Notes under the pieces: generated by a model
Told to the model about the DNA's origin: nothing
The model's input: the letters and a program-made list of their open reading frames with translations, nothing else
The model's database searches: none
Position numbers and translations under genes: made by a program
Source: an uncultured Clostridia bacterium
Lineage (GTDB): Bacteria > Bacillota > Clostridia > Oscillospirales > Ruminococcaceae
DNA length: 15,802 bases
Direction of reading: 5' to 3'
NCBI GenBank assembly: GCA_945910715.1
Contig: CAMDZU010000005.1
Span: forward strand, 1 to 15,802
Shown here: positions 1-6,990 of the stretch, one piece after another
How positions within the stretch are numbered: position 1 is the stretch's first letter
How the letters are laid out: every line of letters begins with the position of its first letter

Positions 1-1048
1 CACCATCCCATTTGCGGTGCTTTCAAGCTACAAGGCGGGAGTTAACGTCATAATGACCACGGGGGACAGCGCAGATACGGCTGTTGCCATTGCCAAGAGA
101 ATAGGCATGAAAAGCGGCAGGGTAATTACAGGCGACATGATGAAGGCGGCAAAGTCGGAGGGTGAAAAGCTTGACCTTGAGGACGTGAACATTTTCGCAA
201 GAATTACCCCCGAGCAAAAGCTGGAGATAATAAAAATGCTCCGTGAAAACGGGGAAATTGTGGCAATTTCGGCGGACGGCGGCACTGACTGCGAAATTCT
301 GGAGCAGGCGGACGTGGGAATTTCAACGGCTCAGAATGCCGTTGGTGCGGCTCGTGAAGCCTGCGACCTGCTGATGAACGACGATAACTTCAACACGGTG
401 GTTGAAACCATAAAGGAATCACGGCAGATTCACAAGAACGTAAAGCGGTGCATTTCCACCGTAATTTCCGCCCATATCGCCATGGCGCTTTTCTGGCTGG
501 GCAACTTCATAATGGGCGGAGAAACGGTAATTACTCCGCTTTTCGCCGCATTGCTGACGGCAATTGCGGTGCCCGTCTGCGCTATGCTTTATCTGGGCAA
601 CCGCTCCGACATCAAGAGCGACCACACCTCCTCGGGCTTTATCGGCAGAGGGGCAATAAACGGAAAGTTCTTTGTAAAGGCAATTCTTCAGGGCGTTTCC
701 CTCGCAATGTTCACCTTCCTTTTCTACGCAATTTCAAGGAACAGCTCTATCGGAGAGCTGAGAGCCTCATATTTCGCAATGTTCATTTTCGGCATGATTG
801 CAATGTGCTGGACAAATTTCTCCGACAGGAAAAACATCATAAAAATACTTCACGACAAGCACGGTTTCGGAGCGCTGGCTTCGGGAATTACCTTAGCGGT
901 TATGCTGGTACTGATTTATGTTCCCTTTGTCAATACCGCCTTCGGCTTCAACGGCATAAATCCCTTTGTACTGCTGATTGCGCTGGTAATGGGCATTGTT
1001 TCCCAGTGCTTCTTCGAGGTATATAAGTTCATTAAGGAAAATCACTGA
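1..1048 (+). CDS. P-type (P2-like) cation-transport ATPase, 3' part, with degenerate motifs
   Basis: The gene is cut by the left window edge; the frame is open from base 2 and the GTG at 17 is internal. The visible part holds the end of the cytoplasmic ATP-binding and phosphorylation domains (TTGDSADTA, then ARITPEQKLEII, then a hinge followed by ADVGIS) and the C-terminal membrane half with several hydrophobic segments. The family uses ATP through an aspartyl-phosphate to move ions across the membrane. Here the usual TGDGVND hinge reads SADGGTD (ADGGTD at 272-289): both Mg-binding aspartates remain, but the second Gly is Ala and the Asn is Thr. The M5 and M6 stretches lack the Asn, Glu and Asp that coordinate Ca in SERCA-like pumps (SAHIAMA where SSNVGEV is usual; LLTAIAVPV where NLVTDSLPA is usual). 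It ends 10 bases before the DUF368 gene, probably in one operon. The family is clear; the transported ion, or whether it transports at all, is not. The DKTGT phosphorylation site lies outside the window. Confidence 0.88.
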   Translation, partial: TIPFAVLSSYKAGVNVIMTTGDSADTAVAIAKRIGMKSGRVITGDMMKAAKSEGEKLDLEDVNIFARITPEQKLEIIKMLRENGEIVAISADGGTDCEILEQADVGISTAQNAVGAAREACDLLMNDDNFNTVVETIKESRQIHKNVKRCISTVISAHIAMALFWLGNFIMGGETVITPLFAALLTAIAVPVCAMLYLGNRSDIKSDHTSSGFIGRGAINGKFFVKAILQGVSLAMFTFLFYAISRNSSIGELRASYFAMFIFGMIAMCWTNFSDRKNIIKILHDKHGFGALASGITLAVMLVLIYVPFVNTAFGFNGINPFVLLIALVMGIVSQCFFEVYKFIKENH

Positions 1049-1058
1049 AAGGCGTAAA

Positions 1059-2201
1059 ATGAAAAATCTGCTTGCAATATTTTACGGAATCGTTTTCGGA
1101 ATTGCCAACATAATCCCCGGCGTAAGCGGCGGTACAATGCTTATTGTTTTCGGCTGCTACGACAAGGTGTGCGGCGCTCTTTCCCTCAATTTCAAGGAAA
1201 TAAAAAAGAACCTTGTTTTCCTGATTTTCTTCGGAACAGGCGCTCTTATCGGCATTGTGGGCTTTTCCTTTGCCATAACCTTTTTATTCGACCGTTTCCC
1301 CGTGCCCACCTATCTGTTTTTCATGGGGCTTATTCTCGGCTCCATTCCTCTTATTATACGCAACGCAACGGTTAAGGAAAAATTCCGTCCCTCCTGCGCA
1401 ATTCCCTTTGTAATCGCTCTTGCGGCGGTGCTGGGGCTTACCTTCCTTGAAAAAAATTCCGCCCAGCCATATACCTTAAGCACAGCAATGGATGGAAATA
1501 CCGCCACGGTGACAATTTTCAACGACAGCGACAGGACGGTTGACAGCTGGACAATTGAGCTGCCCCACGGTGCAAGCGCCGAAACAGAGGCAACAGGTGC
1601 GGAAAGGGATACCCATTACTCCACTATGGATAAAATCAAAGGCATTTTCGGAATGAAAATCCCTGCCCTTGCTCCCAATATGTTCAGAAATCCCGACGGT
1701 GCGGTAATAGAGCCTCACAGCGCTTACAGCTTTACCTTTGAGAACAGCTCGGGCATTGACCTCAGTACCCTTGAAATAGGGGAAATAAGCTACAAAATGG
1801 ACCTGCTGTTTTTCCTCACAATGGTGGGGGCGCTGTTTGTGGCGGCAATTGCAATGATTATCCCCGGCGTGTCCGGCTCGTTCGTAATGATGACTCTGGG
1901 GGTTTACACCACGATTATTGCGGCAATCAGGAATTTTGACTTCGGAGTGATTATTCCCTGTGCAATCGGCGCAATAATCGGTCTGATTTTCGGCGCAAGG
2001 CTTATTTCATGGGCGCTGAAAAAATGGCGGCTTATGGTTTACAGCGCAATTCTCGGTCTTGCGGCAGGCTCTCTTGCGGCAATTTTCCCCGTAGGCTATG
2101 AGCTTTCGGCAGGAGTGATAATTGCGGCGGCAATGGCCTTTATTGCAGGTGGAGCGCTGTCGGTGATAATAGGAAAAAAGACGCCCGTTGAGGCGGAATA
2201 A
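1059..2201 (+). CDS. DUF368 membrane protein (PopT-type undecaprenyl-phosphate translocase family) with inserted beta-rich domain
   Basis: 380 residues from ATG 1059, chosen because a GAAAGG ribosome binding site overlaps the upstream stop at 1046-1052; a longer open frame reaches back to 996 but lies inside the ATPase gene. The two halves carry the same family motif, PGVSGG at residues 20-25 and PGVSGS at 269-274, typical of inverted-repeat DUF368 proteins. Members of this family have been shown to recycle the lipid carrier undecaprenyl phosphate across the membrane for wall and polysaccharide synthesis. Residues about 134-246 are not membrane-like. They alternate as beta strands (TATVTIFNDSDRTVDSWTI; AVIEPHSAYSFTFENSS) and recall the layout of CBM2/CBM3-type carbohydrate-binding domains. 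I know of no such domain in the core family, so it looks like an insertion between the repeat halves. Family call firm; nature of the insert is inference. Confidence 0.9.
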   Translation: MKNLLAIFYGIVFGIANIIPGVSGGTMLIVFGCYDKVCGALSLNFKEIKKNLVFLIFFGTGALIGIVGFSFAITFLFDRFPVPTYLFFMGLILGSIPLIIRNATVKEKFRPSCAIPFVIALAAVLGLTFLEKNSAQPYTLSTAMDGNTATVTIFNDSDRTVDSWTIELPHGASAETEATGAERDTHYSTMDKIKGIFGMKIPALAPNMFRNPDGAVIEPHSAYSFTFENSSGIDLSTLEIGEISYKMDLLFFLTMVGALFVAAIAMIIPGVSGSFVMMTLGVYTTIIAAIRNFDFGVIIPCAIGAIIGLIFGARLISWALKKWRLMVYSAILGLAAGSLAAIFPVGYELSAGVIIAAAMAFIAGGALSVIIGKKTPVEAE

Positions 2202-2234
2202 AAAGCCATGGGGACTGCTCGCTGCTTAGGAAAA

Positions 2235-2297
2235 GGGAGAGCCATTTTATCGCTACCCTATAATCTAATAAACTTTATCAAGGGGGCGAGCAGCCCC
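2235..2297 (+). repeat. Dispersed intergenic repeat, copy A
   Basis: This stretch matches the reverse complement of 15741-15802 with small indels. Shared blocks are GGGnGAG, TTATCGC, TATAATCTnATA and TATCAAGGGGGCGAG followed by nAGCCCC. It begins 33 bases after the DUF368 stop. The end AGGGGGCGAGCAGCCCC can fold into a short GC hairpin. There is no open reading frame, so it is a non-coding element found at least twice in this window. Confidence 0.75.
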
Positions 2298-2375
2298 ACC
2301 CCCTCTTTCATCTCCTCGAAAAAGGAATATAATGTAAGAAAGCAAATCGTCGCTGCGTAGCGTGCCTTTTGTGGT

Positions 2376-2414
2376 AGCAACCGCAGTCTTTAACGGCGGT
2401 TTGCTTTTTGTTTT
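2376..2414 (+). terminator. Probable rho-independent terminator for the ATPase-DUF368 operon
   Basis: AGCAACCGC (2376-2384) pairs with GCGGTTTGCT (2396-2405) with one bulged T, giving about 9 base pairs, and is followed by a T-rich tract (2405-2414, one G inside). It lies about 175 bases after the DUF368 stop on the plus strand, facing the guaB terminator. Confidence 0.55.
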
Positions 2415-2436
2415 ACATAAGCAAACCTCTCTATAG

Positions 2437-2470
2437 AAAAAAATACCGTTCCTCACAAGAGGAACGGTAT
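2437..2470 (-). terminator. Rho-independent terminator after guaB
   Basis: A perfect 12-bp stem: 2443-2454 pairs with 2459-2470 around the loop 2455-2458. On the minus strand it is followed directly by a run of Ts (complement of 2437-2442). It lies 10 bases after the guaB stop and would end the dnaX-ybaB-recR-guaB transcript. Confidence 0.92.
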
Positions 2471-2479
2471 AATTTTCCT

Positions 2480-3985
2480 TTATTCTCTGCCGCCTGTTCT
2501 TTCCTTAAGGATAACGTCGTGTGAGCCGCCCTCAACAATACTTGTTGCGGAAACCAGCGTAAGCTTGGCGTTCTTCTGGAAATCGGGAATGTTAAGACAG
2601 CCGCAGTTGCACATTGTGGAGCGCACCTTTGAAAGTGAACGGGTTACGTTGTCCTTTAAGCTGCCTGCATAAGGAACGTAGCTGTCAACGCCCTCTTCAA
2701 AGGACAGCTTCTTGTCGCCGCCCATGTCGTAGCGCTGCCAGTTTCTTGCTCTGTTTGAGCCTTCGCCCCAGTATTCCTTAACGTAAGAGCCGTTAACCAT
2801 AAGCTTGTTTGTGGGGGATTCGTCAAATCTTGCAAAATATCTTCCCAGCATAATGAAATCAGCGCCCATTGCAAGAGCAAGGGTCATGTGGTAATCGTGA
2901 ACAATACCGCCGTCGGAGCATACGGGAACGTAAATGCCTGTTTCCTCGAAATATTCGTCACGAGCCTTGCAGACCTCGATAAGAGCAGTTGCCTGACCTC
3001 TGCCGATACCCTTCTGTTCACGGGTAATGCAGATTGAGCCGCCGCCGATACCTACCTTTACAAAGTCAGCACCGCAGTCTGCGAGGAATCTGAAGCCCTC
3101 CTTGTCAACAACGTTGCCTGCGCCTACCTTGACGGAATCGCCGTAGTTATCTCTTATCCACTTGATTGTAAGCTGCTGCCATTCGGAGTAGCCCTCGGAG
3201 GAGTCGATACAAAGCACGTCTGCACCTGCGTTTACAAGAGCGGGAACACGCTCCGCATAGTCACGGGTGTTGATACCTGCGCCGACTATGTATCTCTTCT
3301 TTGCGTCAAGAAGCTCGTTCTTGTTTTCCTTGTGGGACTCATAGTCCTTGCGGAATACGAAGTAAAGCAGCTTGCCCTCTGTGTCAACAATGGGGAGAGA
3401 GTTCAGCTTGTGGTCCCAGATAATGTCGTTTGCTTCCTTTAAGGTTGTTTCTGCGGGAGCGGTAATAAGCTTGTCCGCTGTGGTCATAAAGGTTTCCACC
3501 TTTGTTTCCCTGTCCATTCTGGAAACACGGTAGTCACGGCTGGTAACAATGCCCACAAGCTTTGTGTCTGCTGTGCCGTCCTCCGTAACGGGCATGGTGG
3601 AATGTCCCGTCTTTTCCTTTAATTCAAGGACGTCCGCAAGGGTCATATCGGGGCGCAGATAGCTGTCGCTCTTTACAAAGCCCGACTTGTAGCTCTTTAC
3701 TCGTGCAACCATTCCTGCCTCGTCCTCAATGCTCTGTGAGCCGTAGATAAAGGAAATGCCGCCCTCTCTTGCCAGCGCAACCGCCATTTTATCGTCGGAA
3801 ACCGACTGCATGATTGCGGAAACAAGAGGGATATTCATTGAAATTGCAGACTCCTCGCCCTTTCTGAACTTTACAACGGGTGTTTTCAGCGAAACATTCG
3901 CAGGAATACACTTTGATGATGAATAGCCCGGTACAAGCAGGTATTCGCCAAAGGTATGTGATGGTTCATCGTAAATAAAAGCCAT
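2480..3985 (-). CDS. guaB: Inosine-5'-monophosphate dehydrogenase (IMPDH)
   Basis: 501 residues, normal IMPDH length. It oxidises IMP to XMP with NAD+, the committed step of GMP synthesis in the cytoplasm. Visible parts: N-terminal barrel with [12 protein letters not shown] at 53-64, two CBS repeats at about 108-225 ([12 protein letters not shown] marks the first), VGAGNVVD at 287-294, the active-site loop GGGSICITR with catalytic Cys319, SDGGI at 357-361, the flap Arg418-Tyr419, and [12 protein letters not shown] at 430-441. The loop has GGG where GPG is common. Near the C-terminus it has a cysteine-rich MCNCGC (458-463). Start ATG 3985 has AAAGGA at 3996-4001, 10 bases upstream. It follows recR by 42 bases with no terminator seen, so it probably shares the dnaX operon. 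A GMP reductase is less likely because of the CBS domains and the flap. Confidence 0.96.
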   Translation of the reverse strand: MAFIYDEPSHTFGEYLLVPGYSSSKCIPANVSLKTPVVKFRKGEESAISMNIPLVSAIMQSVSDDKMAVALAREGGISFIYGSQSIEDEAGMVARVKSYKSGFVKSDSYLRPDMTLADVLELKEKTGHSTMPVTEDGTADTKLVGIVTSRDYRVSRMDRETKVETFMTTADKLITAPAETTLKEANDIIWDHKLNSLPIVDTEGKLLYFVFRKDYESHKENKNELLDAKKRYIVGAGINTRDYAERVPALVNAGADVLCIDSSEGYSEWQQLTIKWIRDNYGDSVKVGAGNVVDKEGFRFLADCGADFVKVGIGGGSICITREQKGIGRGQATALIEVCKARDEYFEETGIYVPVCSDGGIVHDYHMTLALAMGADFIMLGRYFARFDESPTNKLMVNGSYVKEYWGEGSNRARNWQRYDMGGDKKLSFEEGVDSYVPYAGSLKDNVTRSLSKVRSTMCNCGCLNIPDFQKNAKLTLVSATSIVEGGSHDVILKERTGGRE

Positions 3986-4027
3986 TTTGATAACGTCCTT
4001 TCTTTTATAACATTTTTCCTTATTATT

Positions 4028-4627
4028 TTACAGTTCGTTGCGGTTTTCAAGAGCACGCTGGAGCGTAACGTCGTCTGCGTACTCAAGAGCCGAGCCTGCG
4101 GGAAGTCCGTAGGCAAGCCTTGTTACCTTGATTCCAAGCGGCTTTATGAGCCTGCTTATATAGGCAGCGGTGGCTTCGCCCTCAACGGTGGGGTTGGTAG
4201 CCATAATAACCTCGTCCACATCTCCCGAAAGCCTTGACAGAAGCTCCTTTATGCGTATATCGTTGGGACCTATGTTTTCCATTGGGGACAAAAGTCCGTG
4301 GAGAACGTGGTAAACGCCATTGTAGCCCCCTGTTCTTTCAAAGGCGGAAACGTCCTTTGGCGCTTCGACAACGCATATTGTTTTGCTGTCCCGTCTTGGG
4401 TCATCGCACACGCCGCAAAGCTCGTTTTCGGTGAAATTCTGGCATATTTTGCAGCAGCGCACCGATTTCCTTGCGGAAAGAATGGTTTCGGAAAACTCCT
4501 CCACCTCTTCAAGAGGCATATTGAGAACGTGATATGCAAGGCGCTGAGCGGTTTTCATGCCGATTCCGGGCAGCTTTGCAAACTGCTCCGCCGCCTGAAG
4601 CAGGGGTAATGGATTATAATCGGGCAT
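4028..4627 (-). CDS. recR: Recombination protein RecR
   Basis: 199 residues, full family length. RecR forms a DNA-clamping ring and works with RecF and RecO to load RecA at gaps. Order of parts: helix-hairpin-helix (KLPGIGMKTAQRLAYHVL, about 18-35), C4 zinc finger with Cys59, Cys62, Cys71 and Cys74, then a Toprim domain from about 84 (ICVVEAPKD with Glu88, and ATNPTVEGEATA at 143-154), and a C-terminal segment with GLPAGSALEYADDVTL. ATG 4627 lies 6 bases after the ybaB stop, the classic dnaX-ybaB-recR arrangement that suggests coupled translation. No unusual residues seen. Confidence 0.97.
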   Translation of the reverse strand: MPDYNPLPLLQAAEQFAKLPGIGMKTAQRLAYHVLNMPLEEVEEFSETILSARKSVRCCKICQNFTENELCGVCDDPRRDSKTICVVEAPKDVSAFERTGGYNGVYHVLHGLLSPMENIGPNDIRIKELLSRLSGDVDEVIMATNPTVEGEATAAYISRLIKPLGIKVTRLAYGLPAGSALEYADDVTLQRALENRNEL

Positions 4628-4633
4628 GGTCTA

Positions 4634-4984
4634 TTAAAAAATTCCGGGGAGGGAAACGCCGCCTGTTACCTTTTCCATTTCCTTTGCGGACTCGTCGTCA
4701 ACCTTTGTAAGGATTGCGTTTACGCCTGCAATGATAATATCCTGAAGATCCTCGGGGTTTTCCTTGTCAATACATTCGGGGTTGATTTTTACGGACTTCA
4801 GCACTCTGCCGCCTGTCATTGTAAGCTCGATCATGCCGCCTGCAGCCGAAGTGGAAAATTCCTGCTGTTCTAGCTCTGCCTGTACTGCCTGAATATCCTC
4901 CTGCATTTTCTGCGCCTGACGAATCATCTGATTCATATTTGCAGCGCCCTTGTTCTGATATTCCTGTGGTAATCTTGCCTTCAT
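4634..4984 (-). CDS. ybaB: YbaB/EbfC family nucleoid-associated protein
   Basis: 116 residues. Members are small dimeric DNA-binding proteins of the nucleoid, almost always encoded between dnaX and recR. Visible marks: a long N-terminal helix (MNQMIRQAQKMQEDIQAVQ) followed by a beta sheet with VKINPECID and a final helix ending in VTGGVSLPGIF. The ATG at 4984 has AAAGGA 8 bases upstream and is preferred; an internal Met17 (MNQM) is the other possible start and would remove a 16-residue tail common in Firmicutes versions. Dimerisation and curved-DNA binding are family knowledge, not visible here. Confidence 0.95.
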   Translation of the reverse strand: MKARLPQEYQNKGAANMNQMIRQAQKMQEDIQAVQAELEQQEFSTSAAGGMIELTMTGGRVLKSVKINPECIDKENPEDLQDIIIAGVNAILTKVDDESAKEMEKVTGGVSLPGIF

Positions 4985-5013
4985 AATAAAATTCCTTTCT
5001 ATGGGTAATTCTG

Positions 5014-6630
5014 TTATTTTCTTTTTATTGTAACTCCCTGCTCCTTTGCAAAAGCAAGAAAGCTTTCAATCCTGTTTTCCTCCTGCTGTGCAGGAGATTC
5101 ATCTGCCGAAAGCACAACGGCATAGCTTTTTCCAAGCACCCTTTCAATTGCGCTTTTCAGCTTTTCGTTGTTTTCGGGCTGGGAAAGAATGTCCTTTACC
5201 GACAAGCTGCCCTGTACAAGTATTGCATTGCCCGAATAAAAGCCGCAGCTGTTCTCGATAAGTCCTGCAAGGGAGGGGGGCAGACTGTCGATTATCTCCA
5301 CCCAGTTTGTTACGGGCTGCAAGCCTGCTTCGGGCTGTTCATCAAGGGGAGGTGTTTCCTCGGGTGCGGTTGCGGCTATCTCGGCAGGAGGCATTTCCAT
5401 ATCCTGCGGTGTGGCTTCCGCAACGGGAGGCATTTCCGCCATAATCTGTCTTTCATAAGAGGGACTTGCGGGAAGCTGTCCGTCAAGAGCCTTTTTCACA
5501 AGGCTTTCAAGGCTGTCCATTCGCACCGTAAGAGAGGTTACGTCCGAATCAAGCTTTGGATTGCAAAGTCTGATTGCGGTCATTTCCGCCTGTATTTTCC
5601 GCTGTGATGAGCCGCCCATTTTTCCCAGACAGTCCGTAAGTATATCAATACAGCGCATTATAAGCGGCAGTCCGTAGCCGTTTCCAAGCTGTGATTTGTA
5701 CTGCTCCAGCTCGTCGGGGAGGGCTCTTATAAGCTTGCTGTCGGGGGTAACGCTAAGCAGCATAAGCGTTCTGTAATGCTCGATAAGCTCTGTGACAAAC
5801 CGTGACAAATCCTTGCTTTGCTGATACAGTCCGTCTATTACCCCAAGAGCCTTTGAGGGATTTTTTTCAAGGACAGCGTCGGTAAATGCGAAAAGGTGTT
5901 CCTTTCCTGCAACGCCCGCACATTCCTTTACCACCTGCACCGTAATGTTTTCGCTTACGGAAATGCACTGGTCAAGAAGAGAAAGAGCGTCACGCATACC
6001 GCCGTCGGAAATTCTCGAAATGAGATAAGCGGCGTCCTTTTGGAGGGTTATCTTCTCCTGCTCCGCCACCCACATAAGCCGCTCTGCGCTTTCGTCAAGG
6101 TCAATGCGCCTGAATTCAAAGCGCTGACACCGTGAAAGAATGGTTGCAGGGACTTTATGGATTTCCGTTGTGGCAAGAATGAACACAACGTGCCCGGGAG
6201 GCTCTTCAATGGTCTTCAGCAGCGCATTGAACGCCGGAACGGACAGCATGTGAACCTCGTCTATAATGTAAACACGGTATTTGCAGTTGATAGGGGCGTA
6301 CATTACCTCGTCACGGAGGGCTCTTACGTCGTCAATGCCGTTGTTTGAGGCGGCGTCGATTTCGAATATGTCCGAGGCGTTGCCGTCAATAAGCTTACAA
6401 GCCTCACATTCAAGGCAGGGATTTCCGTCAACGGGGTGGAGGCAGTTTACCGCCTTTGCAAGAATTTTTGCACAGGAGGTCTTGCCCGTTCCTCTTGAGC
6501 CTGTGAAAAGGTAGGCGTGAGCCACCTGACCCGTTTTCAGCTGATTTGTCAGGGTGGTGGTTATATGCTGTTGTGAAATAACGTCCCGAAAGGTTCTGGG
6601 GCGGTATTTTCGGTAAAGTGCAAGGTACAT
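5014..6630 (-). CDS. dnaX: DNA polymerase III subunit gamma/tau
   Basis: 538 residues. It is the ATP-driven clamp-loader subunit of the replisome. Visible parts: Walker A GSRGTGKT at 44-51, zinc-binding Cys64, Cys72, Cys75 and Cys78, Walker B IIDEVH at 122-127, sensor 1 ATTEIHKVPATILSRCQRF at about 153-171, then the collar domain, a Pro/Glu-rich linker around 390-435, and a C-terminal tau-like domain. Start ATG 6630 has GGAGG a few bases upstream. An SRP RNA gene and a hairpin lie just upstream on the same strand; ybaB starts 29 bases downstream. Whether a shorter gamma form is made by frameshifting cannot be told: the one A7 run (5861-5867) is in the wrong region for the usual site. Confidence 0.97.
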   Translation of the reverse strand: MYLALYRKYRPRTFRDVISQQHITTTLTNQLKTGQVAHAYLFTGSRGTGKTSCAKILAKAVNCLHPVDGNPCLECEACKLIDGNASDIFEIDAASNNGIDDVRALRDEVMYAPINCKYRVYIIDEVHMLSVPAFNALLKTIEEPPGHVVFILATTEIHKVPATILSRCQRFEFRRIDLDESAERLMWVAEQEKITLQKDAAYLISRISDGGMRDALSLLDQCISVSENITVQVVKECAGVAGKEHLFAFTDAVLEKNPSKALGVIDGLYQQSKDLSRFVTELIEHYRTLMLLSVTPDSKLIRALPDELEQYKSQLGNGYGLPLIMRCIDILTDCLGKMGGSSQRKIQAEMTAIRLCNPKLDSDVTSLTVRMDSLESLVKKALDGQLPASPSYERQIMAEMPPVAEATPQDMEMPPAEIAATAPEETPPLDEQPEAGLQPVTNWVEIIDSLPPSLAGLIENSCGFYSGNAILVQGSLSVKDILSQPENNEKLKSAIERVLGKSYAVVLSADESPAQQEENRIESFLAFAKEQGVTIKRK

Positions 6631-6650
6631 ATACTCCTCCGCCTGATTTG

Positions 6651-6686
6651 AAAATAGGCGTGCAGACGAAACCGAAGCACACCTAT
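6651..6686 (-). terminator. Hairpin terminator/attenuator between ffs and dnaX
   Basis: 6654-6663 pairs with 6677-6686 in 10 base pairs (one G-U) around a 13-base loop, followed on the minus strand by only four Ts before dnaX. It could end the SRP RNA while letting some transcripts continue into dnaX. It overlaps the 3' end of the closing helix of the RNA. Confidence 0.7.
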
Positions 6687-6868
6687 AAATAGTACAAAGC
6701 CCTTAATTATGAGCGTAAGCTTGCTGCGGCACAAGATAAAATCCACTTAATGCTGCTCGGTTCCCCGCCTGACATGGTTCATGGCATACCCTTGCACAGG
6801 GTTTACGCCCATAATTTAAGGCTCTGCATTTATTCTACTTTAACTCCGACCTTTCGGAATTGAAGTAT
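6685..6868 (-). ncRNA. ffs: Signal recognition particle RNA (4.5S/scRNA type)
   Basis: The minus strand holds the SRP core: ATGAACCATGTCAGG, a GGAA tetraloop closed by CGG/CCG, then GAGCAGCATTAAGTGG and TTGTGCCGCAGC, nearly the same as the B. subtilis scRNA core. Segments ATAAATGCAGAGCC...ATGGGCGTAA and TTACGCTCATAA...CTATTTAT on either side pair to form the long central helix. A single hairpin (arms ACTTCAATTCCG and CGGAGTTAAAGT, one mismatch) sits at the 5' end where Gram-positive RNAs carry an Alu-type domain. The RNA binds Ffh and targets membrane and secreted proteins. The length of about 184 nt is shorter than the 271 nt of B. subtilis. The 5' end is set from the promoter and the 3' end from helix pairing; both may be off by several bases. 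Confidence 0.95.
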
Positions 6869-6874
6869 AAAAAC

Positions 6875-6903
6875 ATTATACCCTATTATGAGAAAAAAAT
6901 CAA
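6875..6903 (-). promoter_or_regulatory. Sigma-A-type promoter of ffs
   Basis: On the minus strand: -35 TTGATT (6903-6898), a 17-base spacer, and a perfect -10 TATAAT (6880-6875). The predicted start is near 6868, exactly at the 5' hairpin of the SRP RNA. It probably also feeds dnaX and the genes after it by readthrough. Confidence 0.88.
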
Positions 6904-6951
6904 GAGTTTTTTTTACGGATACGATTTAAGGCTGTTTGTCGGGCGGTCTTA

Positions 6952-6980
6952 TTGACAGATTTGTTTTATAGTGATATTAT
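6952..6980 (+). promoter_or_regulatory. Consensus-like promoter pointing into the 3' end of the GT4 gene (antisense)
   Basis: Perfect -35 TTGACA (6952-6957), 17-base spacer, -10 TATTAT (6975-6980), predicted start near 6987. The only plus-strand gene ahead is the BIg2 protein at 8103, more than 1.1 kb away across the opposing GT4 gene. Two copies of GGCGGTC (6942-6948 and 6986-6992) flank the site. The match is strong; activity is unproven. Confidence 0.6.
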
Positions 6981-6990
6981 ATAAAGGCGG

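Noticed and set aside
448..1026. Plus-strand open frame of 192 codons inside the P-type ATPase gene
   Set aside because: It reads the ATPase codons in another frame, gives an Arg/His-rich protein without domain features, and has no start signal.
2351..2362. Small hairpin CGCTGCGTAGCG
   Set aside because: Only 4 base pairs with no T-run; too weak to call a terminator or regulatory element.
5861..5867. A7 run in dnaX as a programmed frameshift site
   Set aside because: It lies near codon 255, ahead of the collar domain, far from where gamma is normally made, and I saw no supporting stem-loop or Shine-Dalgarno-like stimulator.
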